This document shows, in pieces, positions 8,430 to 17,774 of a stretch of 64,000 nt of DNA. The stretch comes from Halorussus amylolyticus. Lineage in GTDB: Archaea; Halobacteriota; Halobacteria; Halobacteriales; Haladaptataceae. A program made the position numbers and the translations under genes. Position 1 is the stretch's first letter. Every line of letters starts with the position of its first letter. The DNA lies in the NCBI RefSeq assembly GCF_004143485.2, contig NZ_ML974131.1, positions 335,749-399,748 of the forward strand, in the 5' to 3' direction. The notes under the pieces were generated by a model. The model did not search any database and was not told the origin of the DNA. It saw only the letters and a program-made list of their open reading frames with translations.

Positions 8430-9266
8430 TCACTCCACCTCCAACGTCGCGCCCGCCGGATGCGTCTCGCAAGCGCGGGCATCGTATCCGGCGTCGGTCA
8501 GCCCCGTCCCGAGTGCGAACACCGTCTCGCCGAGCATCGCCATCGCGGCCTCGCCGCCCTCGGCCTGCACGTCCTCGATGACCGCCCGAACTTCGGGCGT
8601 GAGCAGGCCAGCTACCTCCGCGAACTTCCGCGAGGCGGCCATCAGCGACGGCAGGGTCGGCTTCTCCACGAGACTGACGAGCATGTCCACGCCGACCTCC
8701 GAGAGGCCTCGGGTGTCGCCCGACAGCACCTCGGCGGTCGGACGCTCGCCGAGCGTGAGATACTCCACGCGAGTCCGGGCGGGCACGCCGTCCATTCGGT
8801 TGTACTCGGGCGCGCCGGGGTCGAGTCGAATCGGCACGCCGCCCCGCGCTTGGGCCACCACGTCACCGAGTCCGGTTCCAGCTTCGACCTCCGCGGCGTG
8901 GGCGATGGCGATGAGTTCGTTCTCCGAAAGCCCGCACTCGAACACCCGGTTCGCGGTCAGGGCGGTCCCGAGCGCGGCCGCGCCCGAGACGCCGAACCCC
9001 GCGCTGACGGGGAGGTCGGTCCGGACGGTCACGCGCGCCTCCGCGTCGAGCGCGTCGAGGACGCGCGTGACCGCCTCGATAGCGGCGAAGTCGTCGTTCA
9101 ACTGCATCCCGGTCTCGGCGGCGCGTTCGACCTCGATGGTCGCCCCCTCCGAGAGCGTCAGCCCCGCGCCGCGCGACCCCGCCTGCTCGGGGTCCTCGGC
9201 CTCGTGGACGCTGAAGAAGCCGGTGACGTGGCCGGGAACGAACGCCCGCGCCGACTCGTTAGTCAT
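8430..9266 (-). CDS. Pantoate kinase (GHMP kinase)
   Basis: 278 residues. It phosphorylates pantoate to 4-phosphopantoate, the first archaeal-specific step of coenzyme A synthesis. The N-terminus has AFVPGHVTGFFSVHE. The GHMP glycine-rich loop is PVSAGFGVSGAAALGTAL (about 86-103), and GTGLGDVVAQARGG is the family-specific block. On the minus strand a TATA-like TTATAAAC lies about 30 nt before the start (around 9292-9303), which suggests a leaderless message that continues through the SIMPL-like gene to the synthetase. Confidence 0.92.
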   Translation of the reverse strand: MTNESARAFVPGHVTGFFSVHEAEDPEQAGSRGAGLTLSEGATIEVERAAETGMQLNDDFAAIEAVTRVLDALDAEARVTVRTDLPVSAGFGVSGAAALGTALTANRVFECGLSENELIAIAHAAEVEAGTGLGDVVAQARGGVPIRLDPGAPEYNRMDGVPARTRVEYLTLGERPTAEVLSGDTRGLSEVGVDMLVSLVEKPTLPSLMAASRKFAEVAGLLTPEVRAVIEDVQAEGGEAAMAMLGETVFALGTGLTDAGYDARACETHPAGATLEVE

Positions 9267-9384
9267 GGCCGTGGCTTTCGGGGCGGGGCGTATAACGTTT
9301 ATAATCCGCTTCGGTGAGTCGGGTATTTTCTCGGTCGAAGATACAGAAAACGACGCCGAGGCCGCGAAGCGACTCTGAACAGTC

Positions 9385-10686
9385 CTACGGCGACAGGCGT
9401 TGCCTATCTCGCGGGAAGATGACGGCCTCGCGGATGTTCTCCAGTCCGAGCATCGTCATGACCAGACGCTCGCCGCCGAGTCCCCATCCGGCATGGGGCG
9501 GCATGCCGTACTTGAACATCTTGGTGTAGTAGTCGAACGCCTCGGGGTCGAGGCCCTGCTGTTCGAAGCCTTCGACGAGTCGCTCGTAGCGGTGTTCACG
9601 CTGGCCGCCCGACACCAGTTCCATGTTCGGGTGCATCAGGTCGAAGCCCTTCGAGAGCTGGGGGTCGTCCTCGTAGTCGGCGATGTAGAACGGCTTGATT
9701 TCGCTGGGCCAGTCGGTCACGAAGTAGTGCGACCCGACCTCCTCGCCGAGCGCCTTCTCGCCCTCGGTGGGGAGGTCGTCGCCCCACACCAACTGCTCGT
9801 CGAGTTCGCCCGTGGCGTTGATGCGCTCGATGACTTCCTCGTAGGTGAGTCGCGGGAAGTCGCCGTCCGGAACCTCGAAGTCGTCGTAGCCGAGCGCTTC
9901 GAGTTGGTCTTCGCAGTTCTCGGCCACGCCCTCGTAGGCCGCCTTCACGACGGCTTCGCAGGCGTCCATCGCGTCCTCGTGGTCGAAGAAGGCGCTCTCG
10001 AAGTCGATGGAGGTCGCCTCGTTGAGGTGGCGCGGGGTGTTGTGTTCCTCGGCGCGGAAGATGGGTCCGACCTCGAAGACGCGTTCGAGTCCGGAGCCGA
10101 CCATCAACTGCTTGAACAGTTGGGGCGACTGGTTCATGAACGCCTCTTCGCCGAAGTAGGTGATGGGGAACAGTTCGGTGCCGCCTTCCGTCCCAGTGGC
10201 GACGATTTTCGGCGTGTTGATTTCGGTACAGCCGAGGTCGCGGAACGCCTCGCGGGCCGACCGAAGGACTTCCGCGCGAATCTCGAAGATTGCCTTCGTC
10301 TCCTCCTTGCGGAGGTCGAGGGTGCGGTTGTCGAGTCGGGTCGAGAGGTCGGCGTCCACCTTCCCCGAGGGGTCGAGCGGGAGTTCGGGGTCGGCGGGCG
10401 CGATGACTTCGAGCGACTCGGGGACGATTTCCACGTCGGTCGGCGCGCGCGGTTCCTCCTCGACGTCGCCCGTGACCTTCACGACGCTCTCGCGCGAGAC
10501 GTTCAGGCCGGTCTCCACGAGGTCGTCGTCCATCTCGTCCTTCTCGAACTTGACCTGAATCTTGCCGGAGTTGTCCCGGACGATGAGAAACGCGATGCCG
10601 CCGAGGTCTCGAATTTCGTGCGCCCAGCCAGCGACGGTTACGGTGTCGCCGGGTTCGGCGTCGGCCGTGTACGTGCGGTCTTGCAT
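9385..10686 (-). CDS. aspS: Aspartyl-tRNA synthetase (archaeal type)
   Basis: 433 residues from the ATG at 10686, which gives the usual [11 protein letters not shown]-terminus. The upstream extension is Arg-rich and unlikely. An N-terminal OB-fold anticodon-binding domain (about 15-110) is followed by the class II core with motif 2 ([19 protein letters not shown]) and motif 3 ([11 protein letters not shown] near the end). Many archaeal AspRS enzymes also charge tRNA-Asn, and GatCAB then amidates it. GatB is encoded at 21.3 kb here. Whether this enzyme discriminates was not determined. Confidence 0.95.
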   Translation of the reverse strand: MQDRTYTADAEPGDTVTVAGWAHEIRDLGGIAFLIVRDNSGKIQVKFEKDEMDDDLVETGLNVSRESVVKVTGDVEEEPRAPTDVEIVPESLEVIAPADPELPLDPSGKVDADLSTRLDNRTLDLRKEETKAIFEIRAEVLRSAREAFRDLGCTEINTPKIVATGTEGGTELFPITYFGEEAFMNQSPQLFKQLMVGSGLERVFEVGPIFRAEEHNTPRHLNEATSIDFESAFFDHEDAMDACEAVVKAAYEGVAENCEDQLEALGYDDFEVPDGDFPRLTYEEVIERINATGELDEQLVWGDDLPTEGEKALGEEVGSHYFVTDWPSEIKPFYIADYEDDPQLSKGFDLMHPNMELVSGGQREHRYERLVEGFEQQGLDPEAFDYYTKMFKYGMPPHAGWGLGGERLVMTMLGLENIREAVIFPRDRQRLSP

Positions 10687-10795
10687 ACCGCTTGGTTCTC
10701 GCGGGTCGGTCTTAAACGCGGTCATTTCCGTGGAACGAACTCGGCCGAGAGCCACGATAACCGTATCCGAGGTGTGCTAGCAGCCACCAAAAAAG

Positions 10796-11407
10796 CTACT
10801 CCCCGACGCCCCGAACCAACCCCGCGGCGAGCGTCTCGATGAACGTCTCGCGAACGTCCCGGTAGTACTCGTCGTCGTGGAAGTCCTCGCGGTGGTAGGG
10901 AACGAACTTCGCCATCCCGAGGACGCCAGCCAGCACCTCCGGGTCACCCGCCCGAAGTTTTCCCTCGTCCTGCCACGCTTCAATGAACGGCGTGAGGTAC
11001 GCCATCGACTCGTCGCGCTCGGCCTGCATCTCCGCGTCGGTGAACTGCTCGGTCAGCCTCCGGAGGTCGTCGTCCACGACGAGGCGGTGGACCAGCGGAT
11101 TCGTCTCCATCTCGTCGCAGAGAAGGGTCAGGAACGCGACGATGGCGTCCTCGGGGTCGTCTTCGACTGCCAGCGACTTCCCGATTATCTCCTCTGCGAG
11201 TCGCTCGCCCTCCTCGCGAAGCACCTCGTAGTAGAGTCGGTCCTTCGAGTCGTAGAACCGATAGAACGTGCCGGTGGCGATGCCCACCGGGTCGGTGAGG
11301 TCCGCGATGGTCGTCTTCTCTAGTCCGTGGCGTGCGAACAGGTCCCGTCCGGTCTCTCTGAGTTCGCGCCGGATGCGTTCGCGCTCGTCGTCGTCGAAGC
11401 CCCTCAT
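10796..11407 (-). CDS. TetR/AcrR-family transcriptional regulator
   Basis: 203 residues. The N-terminal HTH (about 8-55, RDLFARHGLEKTTIADLT ... GTFYRFYDSK) is the canonical TetR signature, followed by an all-helical ligand-binding domain. It lies directly downstream of the ABC permease and ATPase genes on the same strand, 36 bases after the permease stop, so it probably controls that exporter. A candidate operator is the inverted repeat at 13238-13260 in front of the ATPase gene. The effector is unknown. Confidence 0.9.
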   Translation of the reverse strand: MRGFDDDERERIRRELRETGRDLFARHGLEKTTIADLTDPVGIATGTFYRFYDSKDRLYYEVLREEGERLAEEIIGKSLAVEDDPEDAIVAFLTLLCDEMETNPLVHRLVVDDDLRRLTEQFTDAEMQAERDESMAYLTPFIEAWQDEGKLRAGDPEVLAGVLGMAKFVPYHREDFHDDEYYRDVRETFIETLAAGLVRGVGE

Positions 11408-11443
11408 CGAACCCTCCGCTCTCGGCGCTCTGCGGCCCGCATC

Positions 11444-12241
11444 TCAGACGTCCCTCCGGCGGAACCACCACGCGCTGACCGCCACCAGCGCGGCGGTCAT
11501 CGCGAGCAGAATCGCCGCGCCCGCGAGGTCGTACTCGCCGCCCACCAGCACGCCGGTCGGGTCGTAGTACCGGGTGGGACTCATCGCGCCGAGCCAACCG
11601 ATATCGGCCGACTGACTGACGGTGTCGAGCAGAAACAGCCCGAAGATGGCTCCGAGACCGCCACGCTTGGCGATGTCCGAGTCGCTCACCGCGACCGACA
11701 GTAGGAGACCGATTCCCCCGCACGCGAGCAGGTACGGAATCGACAGCAAGTGGACCATCGCGAGGTCTGCGATGGCTATCGACTCGCCGATGGCGGCGAC
11801 GGTGACGTACACCACTGCGCCGACCACGAGATTGAGCGCGAGGACGCCCGGCACCAGCGACAGGAACTTCTCGACCACGACCCGGCGGCGCGAGACCGGC
11901 GCGGCGAGCAGGACGTCCATCCGGTCGCGCTCCACGTCGCCCGCGATGAGACCGCCCGCCTGATACGCGAGGTAGATGCCGAGCATCAGAAGCCAGAAGA
12001 ACTGATAGAGTTCGACCGCGAGGAACCCCTCGATTGTGGTGATGGAGAACGCGCCTGACGCGCCGAACGCCGCGCGCATCGCTGGCGGCAGGCTTTCCAT
12101 GTAGGCGTCCAAGTCCGCGCCCGAAGTCGTGATGGACGGGAACAGCGCGACGAACAGCAGCGACATCGCGGCGAGCAACACCGACAGCACGAGCGACCCC
12201 GTGATGCGGCGCTCGGCCTCGTACCGGACGATTTCAAGCAT
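11444..12241 (-). CDS. ABC-2 type transporter permease
   Basis: 265 residues from the ATG at 12241 (MLEIVRYEAERRITGS). Six hydrophobic spans with a large loop after the first match ABC-2 exporter permeases such as ABC drug or bacteriocin exporters. The start overlaps the end of the ATPase gene by eight bases, which indicates coupled translation. The longer reading beginning upstream would overlap the ATPase gene more and has a basic N-terminus, so it was rejected. The substrate is unknown. Regulation is probably by the adjacent TetR protein. Confidence 0.88.
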   Translation of the reverse strand: MLEIVRYEAERRITGSLVLSVLLAAMSLLFVALFPSITTSGADLDAYMESLPPAMRAAFGASGAFSITTIEGFLAVELYQFFWLLMLGIYLAYQAGGLIAGDVERDRMDVLLAAPVSRRRVVVEKFLSLVPGVLALNLVVGAVVYVTVAAIGESIAIADLAMVHLLSIPYLLACGGIGLLLSVAVSDSDIAKRGGLGAIFGLFLLDTVSQSADIGWLGAMSPTRYYDPTGVLVGGEYDLAGAAILLAMTAALVAVSAWWFRRRDV

Positions 12242-13211
12242 CGCCGTCACCTTCCTGCGACTCGGCGGCGGTCTCGCCGACATCTCCCCGCGACTCGCCA
12301 GCGGCCTCGGCGCGCGCCGACACCGCCGGCGAGTCGGTGCCGCCGTAGAACTGCATGAACACGTCTTCGAGTGGCGCTTCCTCGATTTCCAAATCGCGGA
12401 TGCTGTACCCTTGGAGGTGGCCGAGCAGGTCGTCGTACTCGCCCGTGAACACGAACGAGGCGTCGCCGTCCCGGAGTTCGAGGTCGCCGACCCCCGCGAG
12501 GTCGAAGTCGTCGGCGTCGAGCGCTCCCTCGACGCTGACTCGGACGCGCTTGCCGCTCCTGTCGAGGAGTTCCTCGACGCCTTCGAGCGCGACGAGGCTC
12601 CCGTCCCGGATGATGCCCACGCGGTCGCACACTTTCCGAACCTCGCTCAGGATGTGACTCGAAAAGAACATGGTCTTGCCGCGGTCGCGTTCGCCCCGAA
12701 CGAACTCGTAGAAGCGGTCCTGCATCAGCGGGTCGAGACCCGAGGTCGGCTCGTCCATCACCACGAGGTCGGGGTCGTGCATGAACGCCAGCACGATAGC
12801 GAGTTTCTGCTTGTTGCCACGGGAGTACTCGCCGATTTCGCGCTCGACTGGCGGGTCGAACTGCTCCAACAGCTCCGCGCTTCGCTCGTCGCCCTTGAGT
12901 TCGGCGTGGTACCGAATCAGCCGTCGGCCCGTCACGCCGTCGTCGAAGCCGGGGTCGCTCGGCAGGTAGCCGATGTGGCGCTTGGCCTCGATGAGTTCGG
13001 CTTCGTCGGTCGCGTCCCTGCCCAAGACGGTCGCGCTCCCGTCGGTCGGCGAGAGGAACCCGAGCAGCGTCCGAATCGTCGTGGTCTTGCCCGCACCGTT
13101 CGGCCCGAGGAAGCCGAACACCTCGCCCTCTCGAACAGTGAGGTCGAGGTCCGCGACGGCGCGAGTGTCGCCGTAGTACTTCGTCAAGCCGGTCGTTTCG
13201 ATGGCGCTCAT
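12234..13211 (-). CDS. ABC transporter ATP-binding protein
   Basis: 325 residues from the ATG at 13211 (MSAIETTGLTKYYGDT). It carries Walker A GPNGAGKTTT, a Q-loop region, the divergent signature YSRGNKQKLA, and Walker B LVVMDEPTSGLDP. A C-terminal extension of about 100 residues with a DrrA-like DUF4162-type region ends in a charged tail. It powers the ABC-2 permease encoded next. It is the first gene of a three-gene unit ATPase-permease-TetR. The in-frame ATG further upstream adds a non-coding-like stretch over the promoter. Confidence 0.9.
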   Translation of the reverse strand: MSAIETTGLTKYYGDTRAVADLDLTVREGEVFGFLGPNGAGKTTTIRTLLGFLSPTDGSATVLGRDATDEAELIEAKRHIGYLPSDPGFDDGVTGRRLIRYHAELKGDERSAELLEQFDPPVEREIGEYSRGNKQKLAIVLAFMHDPDLVVMDEPTSGLDPLMQDRFYEFVRGERDRGKTMFFSSHILSEVRKVCDRVGIIRDGSLVALEGVEELLDRSGKRVRVSVEGALDADDFDLAGVGDLELRDGDASFVFTGEYDDLLGHLQGYSIRDLEIEEAPLEDVFMQFYGGTDSPAVSARAEAAGESRGDVGETAAESQEGDGDA

Positions 13212-13237
13212 CTTTCGATGTTGGCGCTGTGAATACA

Positions 13238-13260
13238 TGAATGATACTATTTTGCATTCA
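13238..13260. promoter_or_regulatory. Candidate TetR operator at ABC ATPase promoter
   Basis: Inverted repeat TGAATG - 11 nt - CATTCA, inside a longer imperfect repeat that also includes GTGAAT at 13229-13234 and ATTCAC at 13256-13261. It lies 27-49 nt upstream of the ATPase start, over the position where the TATA box of a leaderless minus-strand transcript would be (AAAATAGTA). That suits repression by the TetR protein encoded at the end of the unit. Inference from position only. Confidence 0.5.
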
Positions 13261-13335
13261 CGAACGACGAACACCGACCGAGACGCGTTTTCGTGCGGAG
13301 AACCACCGCTGCTCGGACCGACTCGCCCCGCCCGC

Positions 13336-14058
13336 TCAGACCGACTCGGCGGTCGTCTTCTTCGCGTCCTTTGCGCCCTCGACGGTCTCGCGGACGGCGT
13401 CTACGCCTTCGTCGTGGACGAGGTCACCGACGACGACAGTATCGGCGTGTTGAGCCATGGTGTACGCCGAATCGTAGTCGTGGATGCCGCCGCCGTAGAA
13501 CAGGGTCGCGTCTTCGAGCGCGTCGGCCGCGGCCGCCACCACCTCGGGGTCGCCGAACGTGCCGGAGTACTCGACGTAGACGATGTCCTGACCGAACAGT
13601 CGCTCGCCGACTTCGGCGTAGGCCGCGACCTCCTCGGGGCGCTGGTCGCAGTCGGCTTCCGTGAGTTGTGCCACGCTCGAATCGGGGTTGAGGACGATGT
13701 ACGCCTCAGTCGCGGTGTGCTCCCAGTCCACGTCGTCGATTCGAACCCACTCCTTGTGCGCGCCCGTGACCCACGACACGTCGCCCGCGTTGAGGACGAT
13801 TGGCACGAGGTAGCCGTCGAGACCCTCGTCGTCCACCACGACCGCGGGGTTGCTCGGCTCCTGATACACCGGCACGTCGTACTTCGCGCAGGCGTCGATG
13901 ACTCGCGTCATCTTCTCGGTGGTCATGTCGAGCGTGCCGCCGATTTCGAGCGCGTCGGTCCCGGTCGCGCACACGTCCTCGAACGTCTCGCCTTCCACGA
14001 GCGTCTTGTCGGGGTCTAGCTTCACGATGTGGTCCCAGTCGTCCCACGGAGCGGTCAT
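13336..14058 (-). CDS. Geranylgeranylglyceryl phosphate synthase
   Basis: 240 residues, PcrB/GGGPS family TIM barrel. It joins geranylgeranyl diphosphate to sn-glycerol-1-phosphate, the first ether bond of archaeal lipids. Signatures are [10 protein letters not shown] at the N-terminus, [20 protein letters not shown], and the phosphate-binding [12 protein letters not shown] and VVVGDLVHD near the C-terminus. It is a single gene, with about 120 bases to the ABC unit promoter and a wHTH gene upstream. Haloarchaeal length is normal. Confidence 0.93.
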   Translation of the reverse strand: MTAPWDDWDHIVKLDPDKTLVEGETFEDVCATGTDALEIGGTLDMTTEKMTRVIDACAKYDVPVYQEPSNPAVVVDDEGLDGYLVPIVLNAGDVSWVTGAHKEWVRIDDVDWEHTATEAYIVLNPDSSVAQLTEADCDQRPEEVAAYAEVGERLFGQDIVYVEYSGTFGDPEVVAAAADALEDATLFYGGGIHDYDSAYTMAQHADTVVVGDLVHDEGVDAVRETVEGAKDAKKTTAESV

Positions 14059-14173
14059 TGTTCGACCTAACCTCAGGGGGCGCTAAAACAGCTTCGAATC
14101 GGGAAGTGAGTGGTGAGAGGCGGACAACAGGTCGGAACGTCCGTGAGCGTCGTTTCTCGCGTTCGGTGGCACG

Positions 14174-14548
14174 CTACTCGTCGGTCGGGTCCGCGCGACC
14201 CGCGCCAATCGCGTTTATCTCGCCGTTGAGTTCCGCGATACGCTTTCCGACCTCGCTCTCCAGATTGTAGTGATACCGTTTCCCTCCGGCAGTTTCGGCG
14301 ACGACGCCCAATTCGACGAGCTTATCGATGTGCCGTCTGACACTTTGGGTGCTGATGCCCGCAAAGTCGGCGAGTTCGGTCTTGTTGAACTCCTTTTTCG
14401 GGTCGACTTGAAGCAGCGCGTCGATGATGAAGTGCACGCTCTCGTGCTGACAGAGGTAGAGCCAACCGCTCGGATACGCGAGTCGCTTTTCGCGCATGCT
14501 CGTCCCGGTTTCGCCTCGTCCGGCGGCGTCCTCGGATTCACTGCTCAT
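14174..14548 (-). CDS. Winged-helix transcriptional regulator (ArsR/MarR-like)
   Basis: 124 residues. A disordered acidic N-terminus of about 20 residues precedes a winged helix (about 35-100) with recognition helix GISTQSVRRHIDKLVELGVV and wing GGKRYHYNL. It probably binds DNA as a dimer. Two inverted repeats immediately upstream of the start cover the likely TATA box, which suggests autoregulation. It is divergently transcribed from the small gene at 14666, which may be a co-regulated target. Confidence 0.82.
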   Translation of the reverse strand: MSSESEDAAGRGETGTSMREKRLAYPSGWLYLCQHESVHFIIDALLQVDPKKEFNKTELADFAGISTQSVRRHIDKLVELGVVAETAGGKRYHYNLESEVGKRIAELNGEINAIGAGRADPTDE

Positions 14549-14565
14549 ACGAAGACAAATGTCTC

Positions 14566-14584
14566 ACAACACTATAACTGTTGT
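14566..14584. promoter_or_regulatory. Inverted repeat over wHTH promoter
   Basis: ACAACA - CTATAAC - TGTTGT, with the minus-strand TATA-like GTTATAG in the spacer, about 26 nt before the wHTH start. A second small palindrome, GACAAATGTC, lies at 14554-14563. The arrangement is typical for an autoregulating repressor. Which protein binds is inferred. Confidence 0.5.
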
Positions 14585-14665
14585 CCTATTCTACCATTAT
14601 CAGAGTCAGATGTTAGCTACATCAAAGTAGGAATATTTATATCCTGTCTATAATGTTATTCGAAT

Positions 14666-14986
14666 ATGAGCGACACGGACCTCATTTGTGCGATTTTACG
14701 CGTGTTAGTGTCGGACCACGCATACGGTAATCCGCGTCCACGGGACGTGATTCTCGACCGCGCATCGTATCCGCGTCACAGGGGTGGGGCCGCAAAAGAG
14801 GCGTACGAAACCGTTCGATCACAGAACTTCGTGCTCGATTACGGCGACCGCGGCATCAAACTCGATAACTCCGAGTTTGGTTCGCTCGTCCAGTTTCTGC
14901 ACGAGAGATGTGGCTGGAAACGATTCGAACTCGAACTTCGAATCAAACACTTCGAAGGGTGGGACGAGATTCGGTGGAACGACTAG
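14666..14986 (+). CDS. Conserved-looking hypothetical protein
   Basis: 106 residues, mixed alpha/beta, ending in LRIKHFEGWDEIRWND. I do not recognise a family. A clear TATA box (AATATTTATATCC, 14631-14643) lies about 29 nt upstream, so the message should be leaderless from this ATG. Codon use is less G/C-biased than in neighbours. Its stop overlaps the topA stop by four bases, tail to tail. It is divergent from the wHTH gene and may be controlled by it. Confidence 0.65.
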   Translation: MSDTDLICAILRVLVSDHAYGNPRPRDVILDRASYPRHRGGAAKEAYETVRSQNFVLDYGDRGIKLDNSEFGSLVQFLHERCGWKRFELELRIKHFEGWDEIRWND

Positions 14987-17496
14987 TCCGCCTTCGCCTG
15001 CCAGCCCCGAAGCCTGTCCTCGCTCACGCCCTGCACCTCGGACGCCACCGTCTCGACCTCCGCCTCTTTCAGGTCCGCGACGCTCTCGATGCCCGCGTCC
15101 GCGAGCTTTTCTGCGGTCTTCGCGCCGAGTCCGTCGAGCGCTTCGAGGTCGCTCCCCGACTCGCTCTCGCGGGCCTGAAACTCCCTGTAGTTGCAGATGG
15201 GACAGCCGAGTTCCCACGGGTCGTCGCCGCTGTGAACTACGAGTTCGGGTAGGTCGTGTTCCTCGCACCGCTCGTCGGTGACTTCGATGTCGCCCCGGCG
15301 CGGGAGCGGGAGCGAGTAGTCACAATCGGGGTAGCGAGTACACCCGACCAGCCGAGAGCCGTTCTGGAGGCGCTTGATTGCGAGTTCGCCGCCTTCTTCC
15401 GCACCGCACTCGGGACACTCGCCGATGACTTCGTCTTCCTCCTCGTCGGCCTCCTCGGCCTTGCAGAGCGGACAGCCGTGGACGAACGTCTGGCGGCCCG
15501 CGAGCATCTTGACGTGGTGGAGGTCGTGGTCCTCGCACGTCTCGTCGAGGATGAGCGGCTTGCCGGTGTTCGGAAGCGGCAGGGTGTATTCGCAGTCCGG
15601 ATAACCGTCACAGCCGACGAAGTACGACCCGCGACGGCTCTGGCGGACCAGCAGGTCGTGGCCGCTTTCGGGACACGGCCCGAGAATCTTATCGGCCTTC
15701 AGCGACTTCTGGAGCAGGTCGCCGACCTCCTCGCGCGACTCGCGGAGGTCCTCGAACACCTGCTGGAGGTACTCGCGCGATTCGTCGGCCACCTCGCTCA
15801 GGTCGGCTTCGCCCTCCGCGATGGCGGTCATGTCCTGTTCGAGTTCGCGGGTCATCTCCTCACTCACCACGAGGTCCGCGAACTCCTCTGCGGCCTCCAC
15901 GACGGCCTTCGCAATCTGAGTCGGGCGCGGCGGGTCGCTCTCGACGTACCCGCGGTCGTAGAGTTTTTCGATGGTATTGTGGCGGGTCGATTTCGTCCCT
16001 ACCCCCATCTTCTCCATGGTCTCGATGAGCCGCGACTGGCCGTATCTCCGGGGCGGTTGGGTCTGCTTGTCTTCGATGCGGGTGTCGGTGACGGCCAGCG
16101 TCTCGCCTTCGGTCACGTCGGGTACGTAGTTCTCGGAGGTGTTGTAGTAGGGGTACACCGCGTGGTAGCCCTCCTCCAGCAGGCGCTTGCCGTTCGACTT
16201 GAGTTTGTGGGTGTCGCCGTCAGCTTCGATGCCCGCCACCACTTTGAGGTGTTCCCACTCCGCCGAATCCGCGACCGTGGCGAAGAAGCGCCGGACGACG
16301 AGTTCGTACACCTCCCACTCGTCGTCGCTCAAGTCGGCCTTGGTGGGGATGTCCTCGGTCGGGTGAATCGGCGGGTGGTCGGTGGTCTCCTCGTCGCCCT
16401 CGGTGGGCGTGATTTCGTCTGCTTCGAGGAGCAGTTCGGCGTCCTCGTCGAAGTGGTAGCTCTCTGCGAAGGTCCCCAACAGTTCCTCGGGGTCCAAGTC
16501 GTCCGGATAGACGGTGTTGTCGGTCCGGGGGTAGGTCATGTACCCCGCGGTGTAGAGGTCCTCGGCGATGCTCATCGCGCGCTGGGCCGAGTAGCCCAGA
16601 CTCCCCGCGGCGCGGATGAACTGCGTGGTGTTGAACGGCGCGGGCGGGTCGTCGGTCCGGGTCCGACGAGAGACGCGCTCGACCACGGCCTCGGTCGCGG
16701 ATTCGAGCGCCTCGAAGACGGCTTCGGCGGTCTCCTCGTCCCAGACGCGCTCGGCCTCGTTGTCGTCCTCGTCGAGGTAGAAGTACTGCGATTCGAACGC
16801 GGCGTCTTCGTCCTCTTCAGCCTTCAGGAGGTCGGCGAACAGTTCCCAGTAGTCCTCGGGGTCGAAGGCTTCGATTTCGCGCTCGCGGTCCACGATGAGT
16901 TTGAGCGTGGGCGACTGCACCCGACCCACCGAGATGAAGTCGTCACCCAACTGTCGGGCCGAAAGCGAGAGGAACCGAGTGAGTGCGGCACCCCAGATGA
17001 GGTCGATTTCCTGTCGGGCCTCCCCGGCGGCCGCCAGGTCGAAGTCGAGTTCGTCGGGGTCTTCGAAGGCGTCCACGACCTCGTTTTCGGTAATCGAGGA
17101 GAATCTGACCCGGTGAATCGGCACGTCGTCGTTCACGTCGCGGACGATTTCCCACGCCTCCTTTCCGATGAGTTCGCCCTCGCGGTCGTAGTCGGTCGCA
17201 ATCGTAACTTGGGTTGCCTTCCGGGCCAGCACGCGGAGGGTACTGACGATGTTCTCCTTCGTGGCCTTCTTCTCGATGGGCGCGTCGATTAGCTCGACTG
17301 GCTCCACGTCGCGCCAGTCGTTGTACTCGTCGGGGAAGTCCACGCCGACGACGTGGCCCGACAGGCCGATGCACCGCTTGCCGCCCCACTTGTAGACGTT
17401 GACGCCGTTCTTGCGCTCGGCCTCGGCGGACTCGCCGCTCAGGATGTCGGCGATTCGCCGCGCCGCGTTGTCCTTCTCCGTGATTATCAGTTCCAT
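14983..17496 (-). CDS. topA: DNA topoisomerase I (type IA)
   Basis: 837 residues. It relaxes negative supercoils through a 5'-phosphotyrosine intermediate. The Toprim domain is at the N-terminus (MELIITEKDNAARRIADIL). The catalytic Tyr lies in GYMTYPRTDNTVYP, near residue 320. The C-terminus has four Cys-rich zinc ribbons (for example CPESG/CDGYPDC and CPECG/CTRYPDC) and a final helix-hairpin-helix region (LDGLGAKTAEKLADAGI). That order is normal for haloarchaeal TopA. The 678-residue open frame on the opposite strand is a codon-bias shadow. Confidence 0.95.
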   Translation of the reverse strand: MELIITEKDNAARRIADILSGESAEAERKNGVNVYKWGGKRCIGLSGHVVGVDFPDEYNDWRDVEPVELIDAPIEKKATKENIVSTLRVLARKATQVTIATDYDREGELIGKEAWEIVRDVNDDVPIHRVRFSSITENEVVDAFEDPDELDFDLAAAGEARQEIDLIWGAALTRFLSLSARQLGDDFISVGRVQSPTLKLIVDREREIEAFDPEDYWELFADLLKAEEDEDAAFESQYFYLDEDDNEAERVWDEETAEAVFEALESATEAVVERVSRRTRTDDPPAPFNTTQFIRAAGSLGYSAQRAMSIAEDLYTAGYMTYPRTDNTVYPDDLDPEELLGTFAESYHFDEDAELLLEADEITPTEGDEETTDHPPIHPTEDIPTKADLSDDEWEVYELVVRRFFATVADSAEWEHLKVVAGIEADGDTHKLKSNGKRLLEEGYHAVYPYYNTSENYVPDVTEGETLAVTDTRIEDKQTQPPRRYGQSRLIETMEKMGVGTKSTRHNTIEKLYDRGYVESDPPRPTQIAKAVVEAAEEFADLVVSEEMTRELEQDMTAIAEGEADLSEVADESREYLQQVFEDLRESREEVGDLLQKSLKADKILGPCPESGHDLLVRQSRRGSYFVGCDGYPDCEYTLPLPNTGKPLILDETCEDHDLHHVKMLAGRQTFVHGCPLCKAEEADEEEDEVIGECPECGAEEGGELAIKRLQNGSRLVGCTRYPDCDYSLPLPRRGDIEVTDERCEEHDLPELVVHSGDDPWELGCPICNYREFQARESESGSDLEALDGLGAKTAEKLADAGIESVADLKEAEVETVASEVQGVSEDRLRGWQAKAD

Positions 17497-17774
17497 GCCT
17501 CACCTCCCGAAGGTCGCCCGGAGCTCGGGGTTCGCCCCGAGTTCAGGTGTCGCTCCGGGTGTCGCTGGTCGGTCATCGTGTTCCCGGTAGGACAACGGGA
17601 TGGGTAAAGCTTTCGCCGGAGAAAAATCGCAAGCGGGCGGCGGGACAAGGCGCGCTCACGCACCCGCGCGTGAGCGAGATCAAAATAACGGTGGACTCTT
17701 CAGGAAGCAGAATACGTTAAATAACAATAATAAAAATAGTAACTTTTTCATTTTATACTATATTATATGGTAAT

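Noticed and set aside
15256-17292. 678-codon open frame antisense to topA
   Set aside because: Mirror of the topA codon bias; the minus-strand frame holds clear TopA motifs.
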